64,000 nucleotides of DNA from Imperialibacter sp. EC-SDR9 (GTDB taxonomy: Bacteria; Bacteroidota; Bacteroidia; Cytophagales; Cyclobacteriaceae). Of this stretch, positions 8,970 to 17,284 are shown piece after piece. Made by a program: the position numbers and the translations under genes. How positions within the stretch are numbered: the stretch's first letter is position 1; each line of letters opens with the position of its first letter. The notes under the pieces are model-generated. The model was not told where the DNA came from. It saw only the letters and a program-made list of their open reading frames with translations, and did not search any database. The DNA lies in assembly GCF_902498805.1 (NCBI RefSeq), contig NZ_LR701602.1, positions 1 to 64,000 on the forward strand. The letters are read 5' to 3'.

Positions 8970-9554
8970 ATGAGTAGAGTAGTAAGTTATTTCTTAAAGG
9001 GATTGGTGTTTGTGGTGCCCCTGGCGCTCACTGTGTATGTGAGTGTGGGAGTAGTGCGATGGCTTGATGGGTTGATTCCAATCGACATTCCAGGCTTGGG
9101 TATCCTGGCGATCCTGGCGGGCACGCTCATGATCGGTTACCTGGCTACCTATTTTATCACCAAACCCTTTTTTGAGTATTTTGAAAAGATTCTGAAAAGA
9201 CTGCCGCTGGTCAATATGATCTATTCGTCGTTTAACGACCTGATGACAGCTTTTGTAGGCGATAAGAGGAAGTTTGATAAAGCTGTAGTGGTCAATATGG
9301 ATGCACACGGCATACTTCAAAGGATTGGTTTTATAACTAATGAGGATCTCAAAGCAATCAACTTGCCAGGGAAGGTGGCTGTGTATTTTCCCATATCTTA
9401 CAGCATTGCAGGCGACTTGTATATTGTGGACAGGGCGAATATCACACCACTTGATATTCCTGCTATGGAGATCATGACATTTCTTGTGTCAGGAGGAATG
9501 ACTGACTCTTTCGGGAAATACAAGAAGAAATTTCGGGATGCCACCAAAAAATGA
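8970..9554 (+). CDS. DUF502 family membrane protein
   Basis: 194 residues from ATG 8970. Two N-terminal membrane helices (about residues 5-25 and 45-65) precede a soluble domain. Features match DUF502: an early FLKGLVFVVPLALT, then a LPLVNMIYSSFNDLM motif near residue 88, and a C-terminal TFLVSGGMTDS. The molecular function of the family is unknown; plant relatives (LIKE COV) affect vascular patterning and are membrane or Golgi proteins. It has no obvious partner here and stands between the nqr terminator and the arginine cluster. Confidence 0.85.
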   Translation: MSRVVSYFLKGLVFVVPLALTVYVSVGVVRWLDGLIPIDIPGLGILAILAGTLMIGYLATYFITKPFFEYFEKILKRLPLVNMIYSSFNDLMTAFVGDKRKFDKAVVVNMDAHGILQRIGFITNEDLKAINLPGKVAVYFPISYSIAGDLYIVDRANITPLDIPAMEIMTFLVSGGMTDSFGKYKKKFRDATKK

Positions 9555-9781
9555 AACAATTGCTTGTATTGATTCGTTGAGCGACATACATTTGTCCCCA
9601 TAATTACAAAACAGTTGTTTACAATACTTACATATTGTCCCTCAGTAAACAATTTTAGGCCAAGCACTCCGAGGCCATAGGCCTTGCTATACCCCAGTGG
9701 TACCTACGTGGTATCCTCTTCTCCCCCCAGTCTGTTTTTTTCTTTTTTCACAAAACTATTAACCGTAGGGTTTTTTGTCCA

Positions 9782-10447
9782 ATGACACAATTTTCTGTCA
9801 GGGTAGCTACAGCTGCCGACGTTCCGTTTGTTGAAACAATCTGCCAGCAGATCGAGGAAAGCGCTCTAAAAAGAGGTACGGGTATCGCCAAACGTTCTCC
9901 CGAGTACATAGCTAAAAAGATGTTGGAAAATAAAGCAATTGTGGCCTTTACCAAGAGTGGAGACTGGGCTGGCTTTTGCTATATCGAAACCTGGAGCCAT
10001 GGCAAGTTTGCTGCCAACTCCGGCCTCATCGTTCATCCGGATTTCCGCAAGGAGGGACTCGCCAAAAGAATCAAAGAAAAGGCGTTCGATCATTCACGTA
10101 AAATGTTCCCGAATGCGAAGCTGTTTGGCTTAACCACCAGCTTGCCAGTGATGAAGATCAACTCCGATCTTGGCTACGAGCCAGTAGTCTATTCAGAGCT
10201 TACCGAAGACGAAGATTTTTGGAAGGGCTGTGCGAGCTGCGTGAATTACAGCATTCTGATGAGTAAGAACAGAACCAACTGTATTTGCACCGCTATGCTT
10301 TTCGACCCAAAAGAACAGTCTGAGAAAAGGTGGAATTTCATTAAGAAGTCAAAGGTTTATGAGCGGTTGGTAAGGCTCAAGCGGGCAGCTTTTCTTAAAT
10401 TCACGGGCAAGAAAGCTGCTGAGCAGGTGAGCTTGCAGAGAGCTTAG
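9782..10447 (+). CDS. Arginine-cluster GNAT N-acyltransferase
   Basis: A 221-residue GNAT acyltransferase heading the arginine cluster, 35 bases before argG. The acyl-CoA binding turn is HPDFRKEGLAKRI at residues 85-97. The C-terminal part carries two cysteine pairs, C150/C153 and C167/C169, which could bind a metal (inference). No argA or argJ is present in the cluster, so this protein is the natural candidate for the first step, acylation of glutamate with acetyl- or succinyl-CoA; that role is inferred from position only. Such a GNAT gene at this place is common in arg clusters of the phylum as I recall. Confidence 0.8.
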   Translation: MTQFSVRVATAADVPFVETICQQIEESALKRGTGIAKRSPEYIAKKMLENKAIVAFTKSGDWAGFCYIETWSHGKFAANSGLIVHPDFRKEGLAKRIKEKAFDHSRKMFPNAKLFGLTTSLPVMKINSDLGYEPVVYSELTEDEDFWKGCASCVNYSILMSKNRTNCICTAMLFDPKEQSEKRWNFIKKSKVYERLVRLKRAAFLKFTGKKAAEQVSLQRA

Positions 10448-10482
10448 AAAATCATCGGGTAGCATCGTACAAAATATTACTA

Positions 10483-11676
10483 ATGAAGAAGAAAGTCTTA
10501 TTGGCCTATAGTGGAGGGCTTGATACCTCCTATTGTTTGATCTATTTGCAGTCGTTGGGTTACGAGGTGCACACTGCTCTGGCTGACACAGGTGGGTTTA
10601 CCAAAGAGGAATTGGATGTGCTGGCAACAAAGGCCAACAAACTTGGTGCGGCCAGCCACCAGGTGCTCAATATTGTGGAGGAGTACTATCAGGAGGGTAT
10701 CAGGTTTCTGCTGTATGGCAACGTACTGAAAAACCAGGCTTACCCACTGTCTGTGAGTGCTGAGCGTGTTTTCCAGGCCAGGGCCATTGCCAGGCTGGCT
10801 AATCAGCTGAATGTGGATGCGATTGCCCATGGTTCTACCGGTGCCGGCAACGACCAGGTTCGCTTCGACCTTGTTTTTCAGGCGCTTTGCCCAGGCAAAG
10901 AGATAATAGCACCCATTAGAGAGAAAAAGCTTAGTAGGGAGGAAGAAATCCAATTCCTGAAAAACCACAAGGTAGAGATGAACTTTGATAAGGCCCTTTA
11001 CTCAGTAAATCAGGGGCTTTGGGGTACGTCGGTAGGAGGAAAGGAAACGCTTGGCTCTAACGGCTTTTTGCCCGAGGAAGCTTTCCCCAGTAAGGTTACT
11101 GAGTCGGCGTCAAAGTCCATTGTCATTGAATTTGAGAAAGGACAGCCAGTTGGATTGGATGGAAAGAAAATGAAGTCCGTGGAAGTTATTAAGGCGCTCA
11201 ATGCGCTGGGCGGCAGTTATGGCATAGGAAGAGATATCCACGTGGGCGATACAATACTGGGCATCAAGGGAAGAGTTGGTTTTGAAGCGCCGGCACCTGC
11301 CCTTCTCATCAAAGCCCATCAGGGACTTGAAAAGCATGTGCTGAGTAAATTTCAGCTTCAGATCAAGGAGCAGCAGTCGCTGTGGTACGGGCAGTTGATG
11401 CATGAAGGGCTTTGGCTGGATCCGGCTTGCCGCAATTTGGAGGCCTTTCTGGAAAGCTCTCAGGCAAGGGTGACGGGTAAGGTCTTCGTGGTGCTGGCTC
11501 CCTATCGCTTTCAGGTGTATGGTATCGAGTCGAAGTTTGACTTGATGAACAATCTGTTTGGTAAGTACGGAGAAATGAACAGCCTTTGGTCGGCAGACGA
11601 TGCGAAGGGCTTCGCCAAGATATTTGGAGTGCAACAAATGATCATTCAAAAAGTAGGGGAGCATGCCGGAGAGTAA
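10483..11676 (+). CDS. argG: Argininosuccinate synthase
   Basis: ArgG, 397 residues; joins citrulline and aspartate with ATP to give argininosuccinate. The N-type ATP pyrophosphatase loop AYSGGLDTS is at residues 8-16, and AHGSTGAGNDQVRFD near residue 120 is the family signature. Sequence is slightly divergent from the E. coli form but of normal length. It overlaps argC by 14 bases, so the two are co-translated. Confidence 0.95.
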   Translation: MKKKVLLAYSGGLDTSYCLIYLQSLGYEVHTALADTGGFTKEELDVLATKANKLGAASHQVLNIVEEYYQEGIRFLLYGNVLKNQAYPLSVSAERVFQARAIARLANQLNVDAIAHGSTGAGNDQVRFDLVFQALCPGKEIIAPIREKKLSREEEIQFLKNHKVEMNFDKALYSVNQGLWGTSVGGKETLGSNGFLPEEAFPSKVTESASKSIVIEFEKGQPVGLDGKKMKSVEVIKALNALGGSYGIGRDIHVGDTILGIKGRVGFEAPAPALLIKAHQGLEKHVLSKFQLQIKEQQSLWYGQLMHEGLWLDPACRNLEAFLESSQARVTGKVFVVLAPYRFQVYGIESKFDLMNNLFGKYGEMNSLWSADDAKGFAKIFGVQQMIIQKVGEHAGE

Positions 11677-12649
11677 AGAATTGAAGATAACTGTAGGCAT
11701 ATGGGGTGCGGCGGGCTATACTGCCGGGGAGCTTGTTCGGATACTCCTTAATCATCCCAAAGTGGCGCTGAGCCATTTGGTGAGTGAAAGTCAGGCTGGG
11801 TCACCTATTACCAGTACTCACACCGATTTACTTGGAGAGACCGATCTGGTGTTTGCTGAGAAGTTTGATACCTGGCCTGATGTCATTTTCTTGTGCAAGG
11901 GCCACGGCGCTTCGGTAGGTTTTCTAAAAGAGCAGGCCATCCCCGAGTCAACCAAGGTGATAGACCTCAGTCATGACTTCCGGTTATCGTCCAATCCTTT
12001 GGGTTTTGTGTATGGGCTTCCCGAACTCAATGCCGATAAGGTGAAGAAAGCAAGACTGATTGCCAATCCAGGCTGTTTTGCTACAGCAATGGAGTTGGCG
12101 TTGCTGCCGGCTGCTTCTGCTGGTTTGCTGAAAAGTGAAATACATATTTCCGGCATCACAGGGTCTACAGGAGCAGGCCAGTCGCTTAGCCCGACCAGCC
12201 ATTTCACATGGAGAGAAGGTAACATGTCTGCCTACAAAGTGATGGAGCACCAGCACCTGGCTGAAGTGGCTGAAACACTTTCTTTCGCTTCGCTGGCAGA
12301 GGTTCCACCCATCAATTTTATTCCTTACCGGGGCAACTACACCAGAGGGATTATCACCACGGCTTATTTCGACTATGCTGGTGATGAGGCAAAACTTGTA
12401 AAGCAGTACACTGATTTTTACAAGAAAACGCCCTTCACACATGTCTCCTCTGTGAATCCCGATTTGAAGATGGTAGTAAACACCAACAAGTGTGTGGTTT
12501 ACCCAAAAAAGGTGGGCAACAAAGCGGTGGTTATTTCTATTATCGATAACCTCTTGAAAGGTGCGTCGGGTCAGGCGGTTCAAAACATGAATCTTGCTAT
12601 GGGTTGGGAGGAGAGGACGGGCCTCCAGTTGAAGGGAGTGGCTTTCTAG
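11663..12649 (+). CDS. argC: N-acyl-gamma-glutamyl-phosphate reductase
   Basis: ArgC, 328 residues, NADPH-dependent reduction of N-acyl-glutamyl phosphate to the semialdehyde. The Rossmann loop GAAGYTAGEL is at residues 15-24 and the catalytic cysteine C138 lies in NPGCFATA. The late SSVNPDLKMVVNTNKC and IDNLLKGASGQAVQNMN match the family end. It starts inside argG. In related clusters an argD aminotransferase follows; here only 71 non-coding bases separate it from argF'. Confidence 0.95.
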   Translation: MPESKELKITVGIWGAAGYTAGELVRILLNHPKVALSHLVSESQAGSPITSTHTDLLGETDLVFAEKFDTWPDVIFLCKGHGASVGFLKEQAIPESTKVIDLSHDFRLSSNPLGFVYGLPELNADKVKKARLIANPGCFATAMELALLPAASAGLLKSEIHISGITGSTGAGQSLSPTSHFTWREGNMSAYKVMEHQHLAEVAETLSFASLAEVPPINFIPYRGNYTRGIITTAYFDYAGDEAKLVKQYTDFYKKTPFTHVSSVNPDLKMVVNTNKCVVYPKKVGNKAVVISIIDNLLKGASGQAVQNMNLAMGWEERTGLQLKGVAF

Positions 12650-12720
12650 CAAAATAAAAAGCCTTGCAACTTCCCAAAAGTTTGCAAACTTTCGTGACTC
12701 ATAGTAAACCTACCTAAGCA

Positions 12721-13671
12721 ATGAACAATTTCTTATCCTTAGACGACGTAAGTGACCCGATGGCTTTTGCGAGAGAAGCTATTGAATTGAAGAAGAATCC
12801 ATTGGCAGACATGCACCTTGGAAGAGGAAAAATGCTGGGAATGGTTTTTTTTAACTCCAGTCTGAGGACAAGAATGAGCGTGCAAAAGGCCGCTTTTAAT
12901 CTTGGTATACAAACTATGGTGCTCAACGTGGGGGGCGACTTGTGGACACTTGAGACCCAGGATGGGGCCGTTATGAACGGAAAGGCTGCTGAGCATATCA
13001 AGGAAGCTGTGCCGGTAATGGCCAATTATTGTGATATACTTGCCGTTAGGTGCTTTCCGGGGCTAGAGAACAGAGATATTGATTCTGAAGAAAAAATTTT
13101 GACCGCCTTCGCCACTAAGTCGGGAAAGCCGGTAGTTAATATGGAGTCGGCTACGCTGCACCCCCTGCAATCACTGGCTGACTTGATAACTATACTGGAG
13201 CATCAACCAAAGCCGAGGCCAAAGGTCGTGCTTTCGTGGGCGCCTCACATCAAACCACTTCCCCATTGTGTTTCCAATTCGTTTTCTCAATGGATGAATA
13301 AAGCTGATGTGGAGTTTGTGATTACCCACCCAAAAGGGCTTGAGCTTGGAACGAAATATACCAAAGGTGCGGTAATAGAGCATGACCAAAAGAAGGCATT
13401 TGAAGGGGCAGATTTTATTTATGCTAAGAATTGGTCATCATATAACGACTACGGCAAATTTATGGACGCTCCGGAATGGATCATAGATGCCGAGAAGATG
13501 GCGTGGACAAATCAAGCCAGGTTTATGCATTGTCTGCCCGTTCGACGGAATGTGGAGGTGGCCGATGATGTGTTGGATGGGCCACATAGTATCGTCGTGA
13601 AACAGGCTGCCAACCGGGAATTTGCTACGCAACGAGTTTTAAAGGAATTATTGAAAGAGTTAAAGCATTGA
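12721..13671 (+). CDS. argF': N-acyl-ornithine (probably N-succinyl) carbamoyltransferase
   Basis: A 316-residue carbamoyltransferase of the acetyl-/succinyl-ornithine class rather than ordinary ArgF: the carbamoyl phosphate loop reads FFNSSLRTRMSVQKAA (residues 43-58) and the late motif is FMHCLPVRRN. It carbamoylates acyl-ornithine to acyl-citrulline. From memory of the crystallised Bacteroides fragilis SOTCase, the residue deciding the acyl group is Pro90 there and Glu92 in the Xanthomonas acetyl enzyme; in this protein the aligned residue is Ala90 (GKAAEH, residues 87-92). The absence of Glu favours the succinyl substrate. It is the last arg gene before the SusCD insertion. Confidence 0.9.
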   Translation: MNNFLSLDDVSDPMAFAREAIELKKNPLADMHLGRGKMLGMVFFNSSLRTRMSVQKAAFNLGIQTMVLNVGGDLWTLETQDGAVMNGKAAEHIKEAVPVMANYCDILAVRCFPGLENRDIDSEEKILTAFATKSGKPVVNMESATLHPLQSLADLITILEHQPKPRPKVVLSWAPHIKPLPHCVSNSFSQWMNKADVEFVITHPKGLELGTKYTKGAVIEHDQKKAFEGADFIYAKNWSSYNDYGKFMDAPEWIIDAEKMAWTNQARFMHCLPVRRNVEVADDVLDGPHSIVVKQAANREFATQRVLKELLKELKH

Positions 13672-14120
13672 TTTGTATTCAATGAATCATTTTTATTTTA
13701 ATGAAAATGATATTTTTTTCACCTTTTAGGCGATAATTTATCAATATCAGATGTTTTAGGTCTGGCTAATTTGCAAAAGTCTAGACTCGTTGGATTTATA
13801 TTTGGCATTTTTGCATTTAGTAGGTTGAAAATTTCATTTTATACCGATCCGGCGATATTTTTGATATACAACAATGCTCTATTGAAGATCAACACCCACG
13901 ATCGAAAAAGTAGTTAGGTAGTATATAGTACAGTGTAATCCTCTTATCAGATTGGTGATTTAGTGAGCTTAAGCAGTGCACGCTTTTCAGTGGCTCCTGG
14001 ATCAGGCTCAACACCCGAGCTTTAATACGCAGACATTTTAGCAGCACCCCTCGACCTCACGCCGCATTTGCGGTTCGTGCTTGAATTCTATTGATCTATC
14101 TGTAACGAAAACTGTAATCT
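13672..14120. other. 449-base leader/promoter region upstream of susC
   Basis: AT-rich start (13672-13900) followed by a more GC-rich, foldable part. I see a short hairpin CCTG-GAT-CAGG at 13996-14006 and a nested one at 14043-14081, where AGCAC pairs with GTGCT and, inside it, CCGC (14062-14065) pairs with GCGG (14070-14073). A TATATTTG element is at 13797-13804. No protein is recognisable here. It may be a structured 5' leader or small-RNA locus controlling the SusCD genes (inference). Confidence 0.4.
13797..13804 (+). promoter_or_regulatory. Candidate -7 element for susC
   Basis: TATATTTG matches TAnnTTTG exactly. A TTTG at 13770-13773 could serve as the -33 element but the 23-base gap is a few bases longer than usual. 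If used, the susC leader would be about 315 bases. Confidence 0.3.
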
Positions 14121-17100
14121 ATGAAAAACAATTCTACGACGTTGATGTTGGCAAGAAGTTTTCTGCTAATGTTATTCATTAAGTGCGTCTCTGTTTTCCC
14201 TGCAAGTGCCCAGGACCGAATTATCAAAGGGAAGGTGACTTCGGAGGAGGACAAGAGCGGTATTCCGGGCGTAAATATTGTGGTCAAAGGAGCGACAACT
14301 GGCACCATTTCCGACGGCGATGGCAATTACTCCCTTGGAGTACCAGCGAGCGCTGAAACCCTGGTTTTTTCTTTTATTGGCCTTGAAACCCAGGAAGTTG
14401 CCATCGGCTCGCAGTCGGTTATCGATTTAGCGATGAGCTCAGATGTAAAGCAGCTTACGGAGGTAGTTGTAACTGCCTTTGGTATGGAGCGTAACAAAGC
14501 AGCGCTGGGCTATTCCATACAAAGTGTGGGAGGGGATATTGTTAGCAAAGTACCCAACCAAAACGTTGTGAATAACCTTTCGGGCAGGGTGGCTGGCTTG
14601 CAAGTGTCGGGAAACAGCGTGCCTGGAGGTAGTCCGGAGTTTATCATTCGTGGCTTTTCGTCTGTCAGCGGCAACAACCAACCGTTAGTTGTTATTGATG
14701 GAGTGCCCATTCAACAAACATCGAATAGTACATCGACAGAAAGAACAAATAACCAAAGATTTGGAGGCGGTCTTTCGGAAATCGACCCGAACAACATTGC
14801 CGAGATCAGCTTATTGAAAGGGCCAAATGCAGCGGCACTTTATGGGGCACGAGCTGCTAATGGTGTTATTCTTGTTACGACGAAGAGCGGAAAGAACAAC
14901 AAAGGTATTGGCGTTGATGCCAATTTTAGTACCACCTTCGAAAACCCTTTGGTAAAGCCAAAGTTCCAAAACACCTATGGCGGAGGCTTCGGATACAGAT
15001 CATGGTACGCCGATGGGTGGAGCGGTACTGTGGATGGCTTCAAGGGCACCCGTGGTACAGATGAAAGCTGGGGTGCGCCTTTGGACGGCAGACTTGTTCG
15101 GCAGTGGTGGACGGGTACAGAAACTGCTCCACTTGTAGCGCAGCCAGACAACTGGGAACAGTGGTGGGAAACCGGCAGAACCACGGTTAGCACGGTGGCC
15201 ATCTCAGGAGGAAACGACAACGGAAACTTTCGTCTTGCCATTGGTAGAACCGATCAGGATGGCATTGTCCACAATAATAATTTCTGGAGAAATAACTTCA
15301 GGCTGAATTCAACCTATAAGTTCACTGATAAACTGTCGATCACAACGATTGGCGAGTATATTAAATCAGGATCTGATAACAGGAACTTCCTGAGTAATCA
15401 AACTTTCATTTGGCACCACAGGGATGTTGACTATGATAAACTTCGCAATTATAAGGACTATGAAGATGTACATATCCAGAGAGCGGGCAATACCGAGCCG
15501 CCTAACTGGCAGCACACCTATTTCACCAATCCTTACTTCATCGAAGAGGTGCTTGTGCGGCCCAATGAAAAAGACCGGTTTCTTGGCAATGTCGCAATGA
15601 ACTATGAGTTCAACGAGTGGCTGAGTTTGATGGTACGGTCGGGCACGGATGTTTGGACTGATACAAGATTGAACATCATAGCCTACGAAAGAACGAGAAA
15701 TTCATTTGGCAGAGGTTCTTATAGCGAAGAGGTGCTAAGAAGGCAGGAAACTAACTCTGACTTTATATTTACGCTCAATAAAGATTTGACCCCCGACCTG
15801 AAACTGACGGCACAAGCCGGAGGTGTTTCAAGGGTCAATTATTATAAACGCAACTATTCAGAGGTTCAGCAGCTCACCATCGACAAGGTGTACAACCTTG
15901 GAAATAATGCCTCTCCCAATATCGACGCCAGTGCGGTAGAAGAATCCCAGGTAAATAGTTTGTTCGGGTCGTTTCAGATTGGATACAACAACTACCTGTT
16001 TCTTGATGTAACAGGCAGAAATGATTGGTCAAGCACCTTGCCAGCCTCTAATAATTCCTTCTTTTACCCTTCTGTGTCATTGAGTGGTGTTGTTACTGAA
16101 ATGCTGGGGATAAAGAACTCAGTGCTTTCATTTGGAAAAGTAAGAGCAAGCTGGGCGCAGGTGGGCAACGATGCTGACCCTTATTTATTACAACAGGTGT
16201 TTAGTCCTACAGGCCTGTGGGATGGGGCTATCCCGAAATTTGCGGAAAGCAAGGAGATTGCTAACTCTAGCCTCAAGCCAGAAATTACCACGGGAATTGA
16301 GCTGGGTGCCGACTTACGCTTTCTTTCCGGCAGGATTGGTCTGGATCTCACCTATTATAATCAAACCACCCGGGATCAGATTCTTGGTGTAGATATCTCA
16401 AGAGCTTCCGGATATACCCGCCGAGTCTTGAATGCAGGAGAGATTCAAAACAAAGGCGTGGAGGTTCAACTCAATGGAACACTGGTACAAATTGCCAACA
16501 GCCTGAGATGGGATATAGGGGTTAACTTTTCAAAAAACAGAAACGAAGTCGTTGCTCTGGCCGATGGGCTTACCTCTCTGACTTTATGGTCTGAAAGAGG
16601 CGCTTCACTGGAGGCACGTGTCGGCGAGCCTTATGGCAACCTTTATGGTAACAAGTTTGCCAGGGCCGATGACGGGCAGTTGCTCTATAAAAATGGCTAC
16701 CCTTATAACCTCGCCGGACAGCATGTGATAGGCAATATTACGCCTGATTGGCTGGCTGGAGTGTCTAATACATTCAGCTATAAAGGTGTCGCCCTCAGTG
16801 TGCTTTTCGACATGAAGAAAGGTGGGGCACTTTACGACATGGGGGTGAGCTTGCAAAGGGTGACTGGTGTGCTGGAAGAAACCGGCGTTGGTCGTGAGGA
16901 AGGTGTGATTGGTGCTGGTGTCAAAAACATGGGGACTGAGGAAAGCCCACAGTATGTCAACAACGACGTGGTGGTTCCTGCTCGTAACTTCTACGGGTAC
17001 TACAGCGGTCGCCAGTATCATGAGGCTGCTGTTTTTGATGGGACTTATGTGAAGCTTAGAGAGGCATCGTTGTCCTATACCCTGCCTGCAAAATGGATGA

Positions 17101-17273
17101 GCAATAACTTCCTTCAGTCGGTTTCAGTGTCTGTGGTAGGCCGCAATCTTGCTATCCTTTTCAAAAACACGGTTCATGCTGATCCTGAAATTAGCAGTGC
17201 AAGCCTGGGCTATAGCTACGGTCAGCTGCCCAGCACAAGAAGCATGGGTTTCAGCGTAAATGTTAAATTCTAA
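14121..17273 (+). CDS. SusC/RagA-type TonB-dependent outer-membrane receptor
   Basis: A 1050-residue SusC-family transporter. After a signal peptide ending ASAQ (about residue 30) comes a carboxypeptidase-regulatory-like domain (IIKGKVTSEED to about residue 110), then the TonB-box/plug region with LTEVVVTAFGMERNKAALGY and the hallmark VVIDGVPI near residue 192, and a long beta-barrel finishing GFSVNVKF. It forms the outer-membrane channel whose lid is the SusD protein encoded 11 bases downstream. No glycoside hydrolase, peptidase or sigma/anti-sigma pair lies nearby, so the substrate cannot be read from context. Its position between argF' and argB is unusual. Confidence 0.93.
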   Translation: MKNNSTTLMLARSFLLMLFIKCVSVFPASAQDRIIKGKVTSEEDKSGIPGVNIVVKGATTGTISDGDGNYSLGVPASAETLVFSFIGLETQEVAIGSQSVIDLAMSSDVKQLTEVVVTAFGMERNKAALGYSIQSVGGDIVSKVPNQNVVNNLSGRVAGLQVSGNSVPGGSPEFIIRGFSSVSGNNQPLVVIDGVPIQQTSNSTSTERTNNQRFGGGLSEIDPNNIAEISLLKGPNAAALYGARAANGVILVTTKSGKNNKGIGVDANFSTTFENPLVKPKFQNTYGGGFGYRSWYADGWSGTVDGFKGTRGTDESWGAPLDGRLVRQWWTGTETAPLVAQPDNWEQWWETGRTTVSTVAISGGNDNGNFRLAIGRTDQDGIVHNNNFWRNNFRLNSTYKFTDKLSITTIGEYIKSGSDNRNFLSNQTFIWHHRDVDYDKLRNYKDYEDVHIQRAGNTEPPNWQHTYFTNPYFIEEVLVRPNEKDRFLGNVAMNYEFNEWLSLMVRSGTDVWTDTRLNIIAYERTRNSFGRGSYSEEVLRRQETNSDFIFTLNKDLTPDLKLTAQAGGVSRVNYYKRNYSEVQQLTIDKVYNLGNNASPNIDASAVEESQVNSLFGSFQIGYNNYLFLDVTGRNDWSSTLPASNNSFFYPSVSLSGVVTEMLGIKNSVLSFGKVRASWAQVGNDADPYLLQQVFSPTGLWDGAIPKFAESKEIANSSLKPEITTGIELGADLRFLSGRIGLDLTYYNQTTRDQILGVDISRASGYTRRVLNAGEIQNKGVEVQLNGTLVQIANSLRWDIGVNFSKNRNEVVALADGLTSLTLWSERGASLEARVGEPYGNLYGNKFARADDGQLLYKNGYPYNLAGQHVIGNITPDWLAGVSNTFSYKGVALSVLFDMKKGGALYDMGVSLQRVTGVLEETGVGREEGVIGAGVKNMGTEESPQYVNNDVVVPARNFYGYYSGRQYHEAAVFDGTYVKLREASLSYTLPAKWMSNNFLQSVSVSVVGRNLAILFKNTVHADPEISSASLGYSYGQLPSTRSMGFSVNVKF

Positions 17274-17284
17274 ATAGCCATACA

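Noticed and set aside
9612-9657. Inverted repeat TTGTTTAC / GTAAACAA before the GNAT gene
   Set aside because: Eight-base arms with a 22-base spacer in AT-rich DNA are expected by chance and no T-run follows.
10498-10968. 156-residue minus-strand frame opposite argG
   Set aside because: Shadow of argG without own features.
11984-12652. 222-residue frame on the minus strand opposite argC
   Set aside because: It is the mirror of a high-confidence gene, has no family signature or sensible start context, and argC motifs are intact on the plus strand.
13679-13692. Possible arginine-repressor-like palindrome (ATTCAATGAAT) after argF'
   Set aside because: Too short and AT-rich to separate from chance; no argR gene or second copy in the window.
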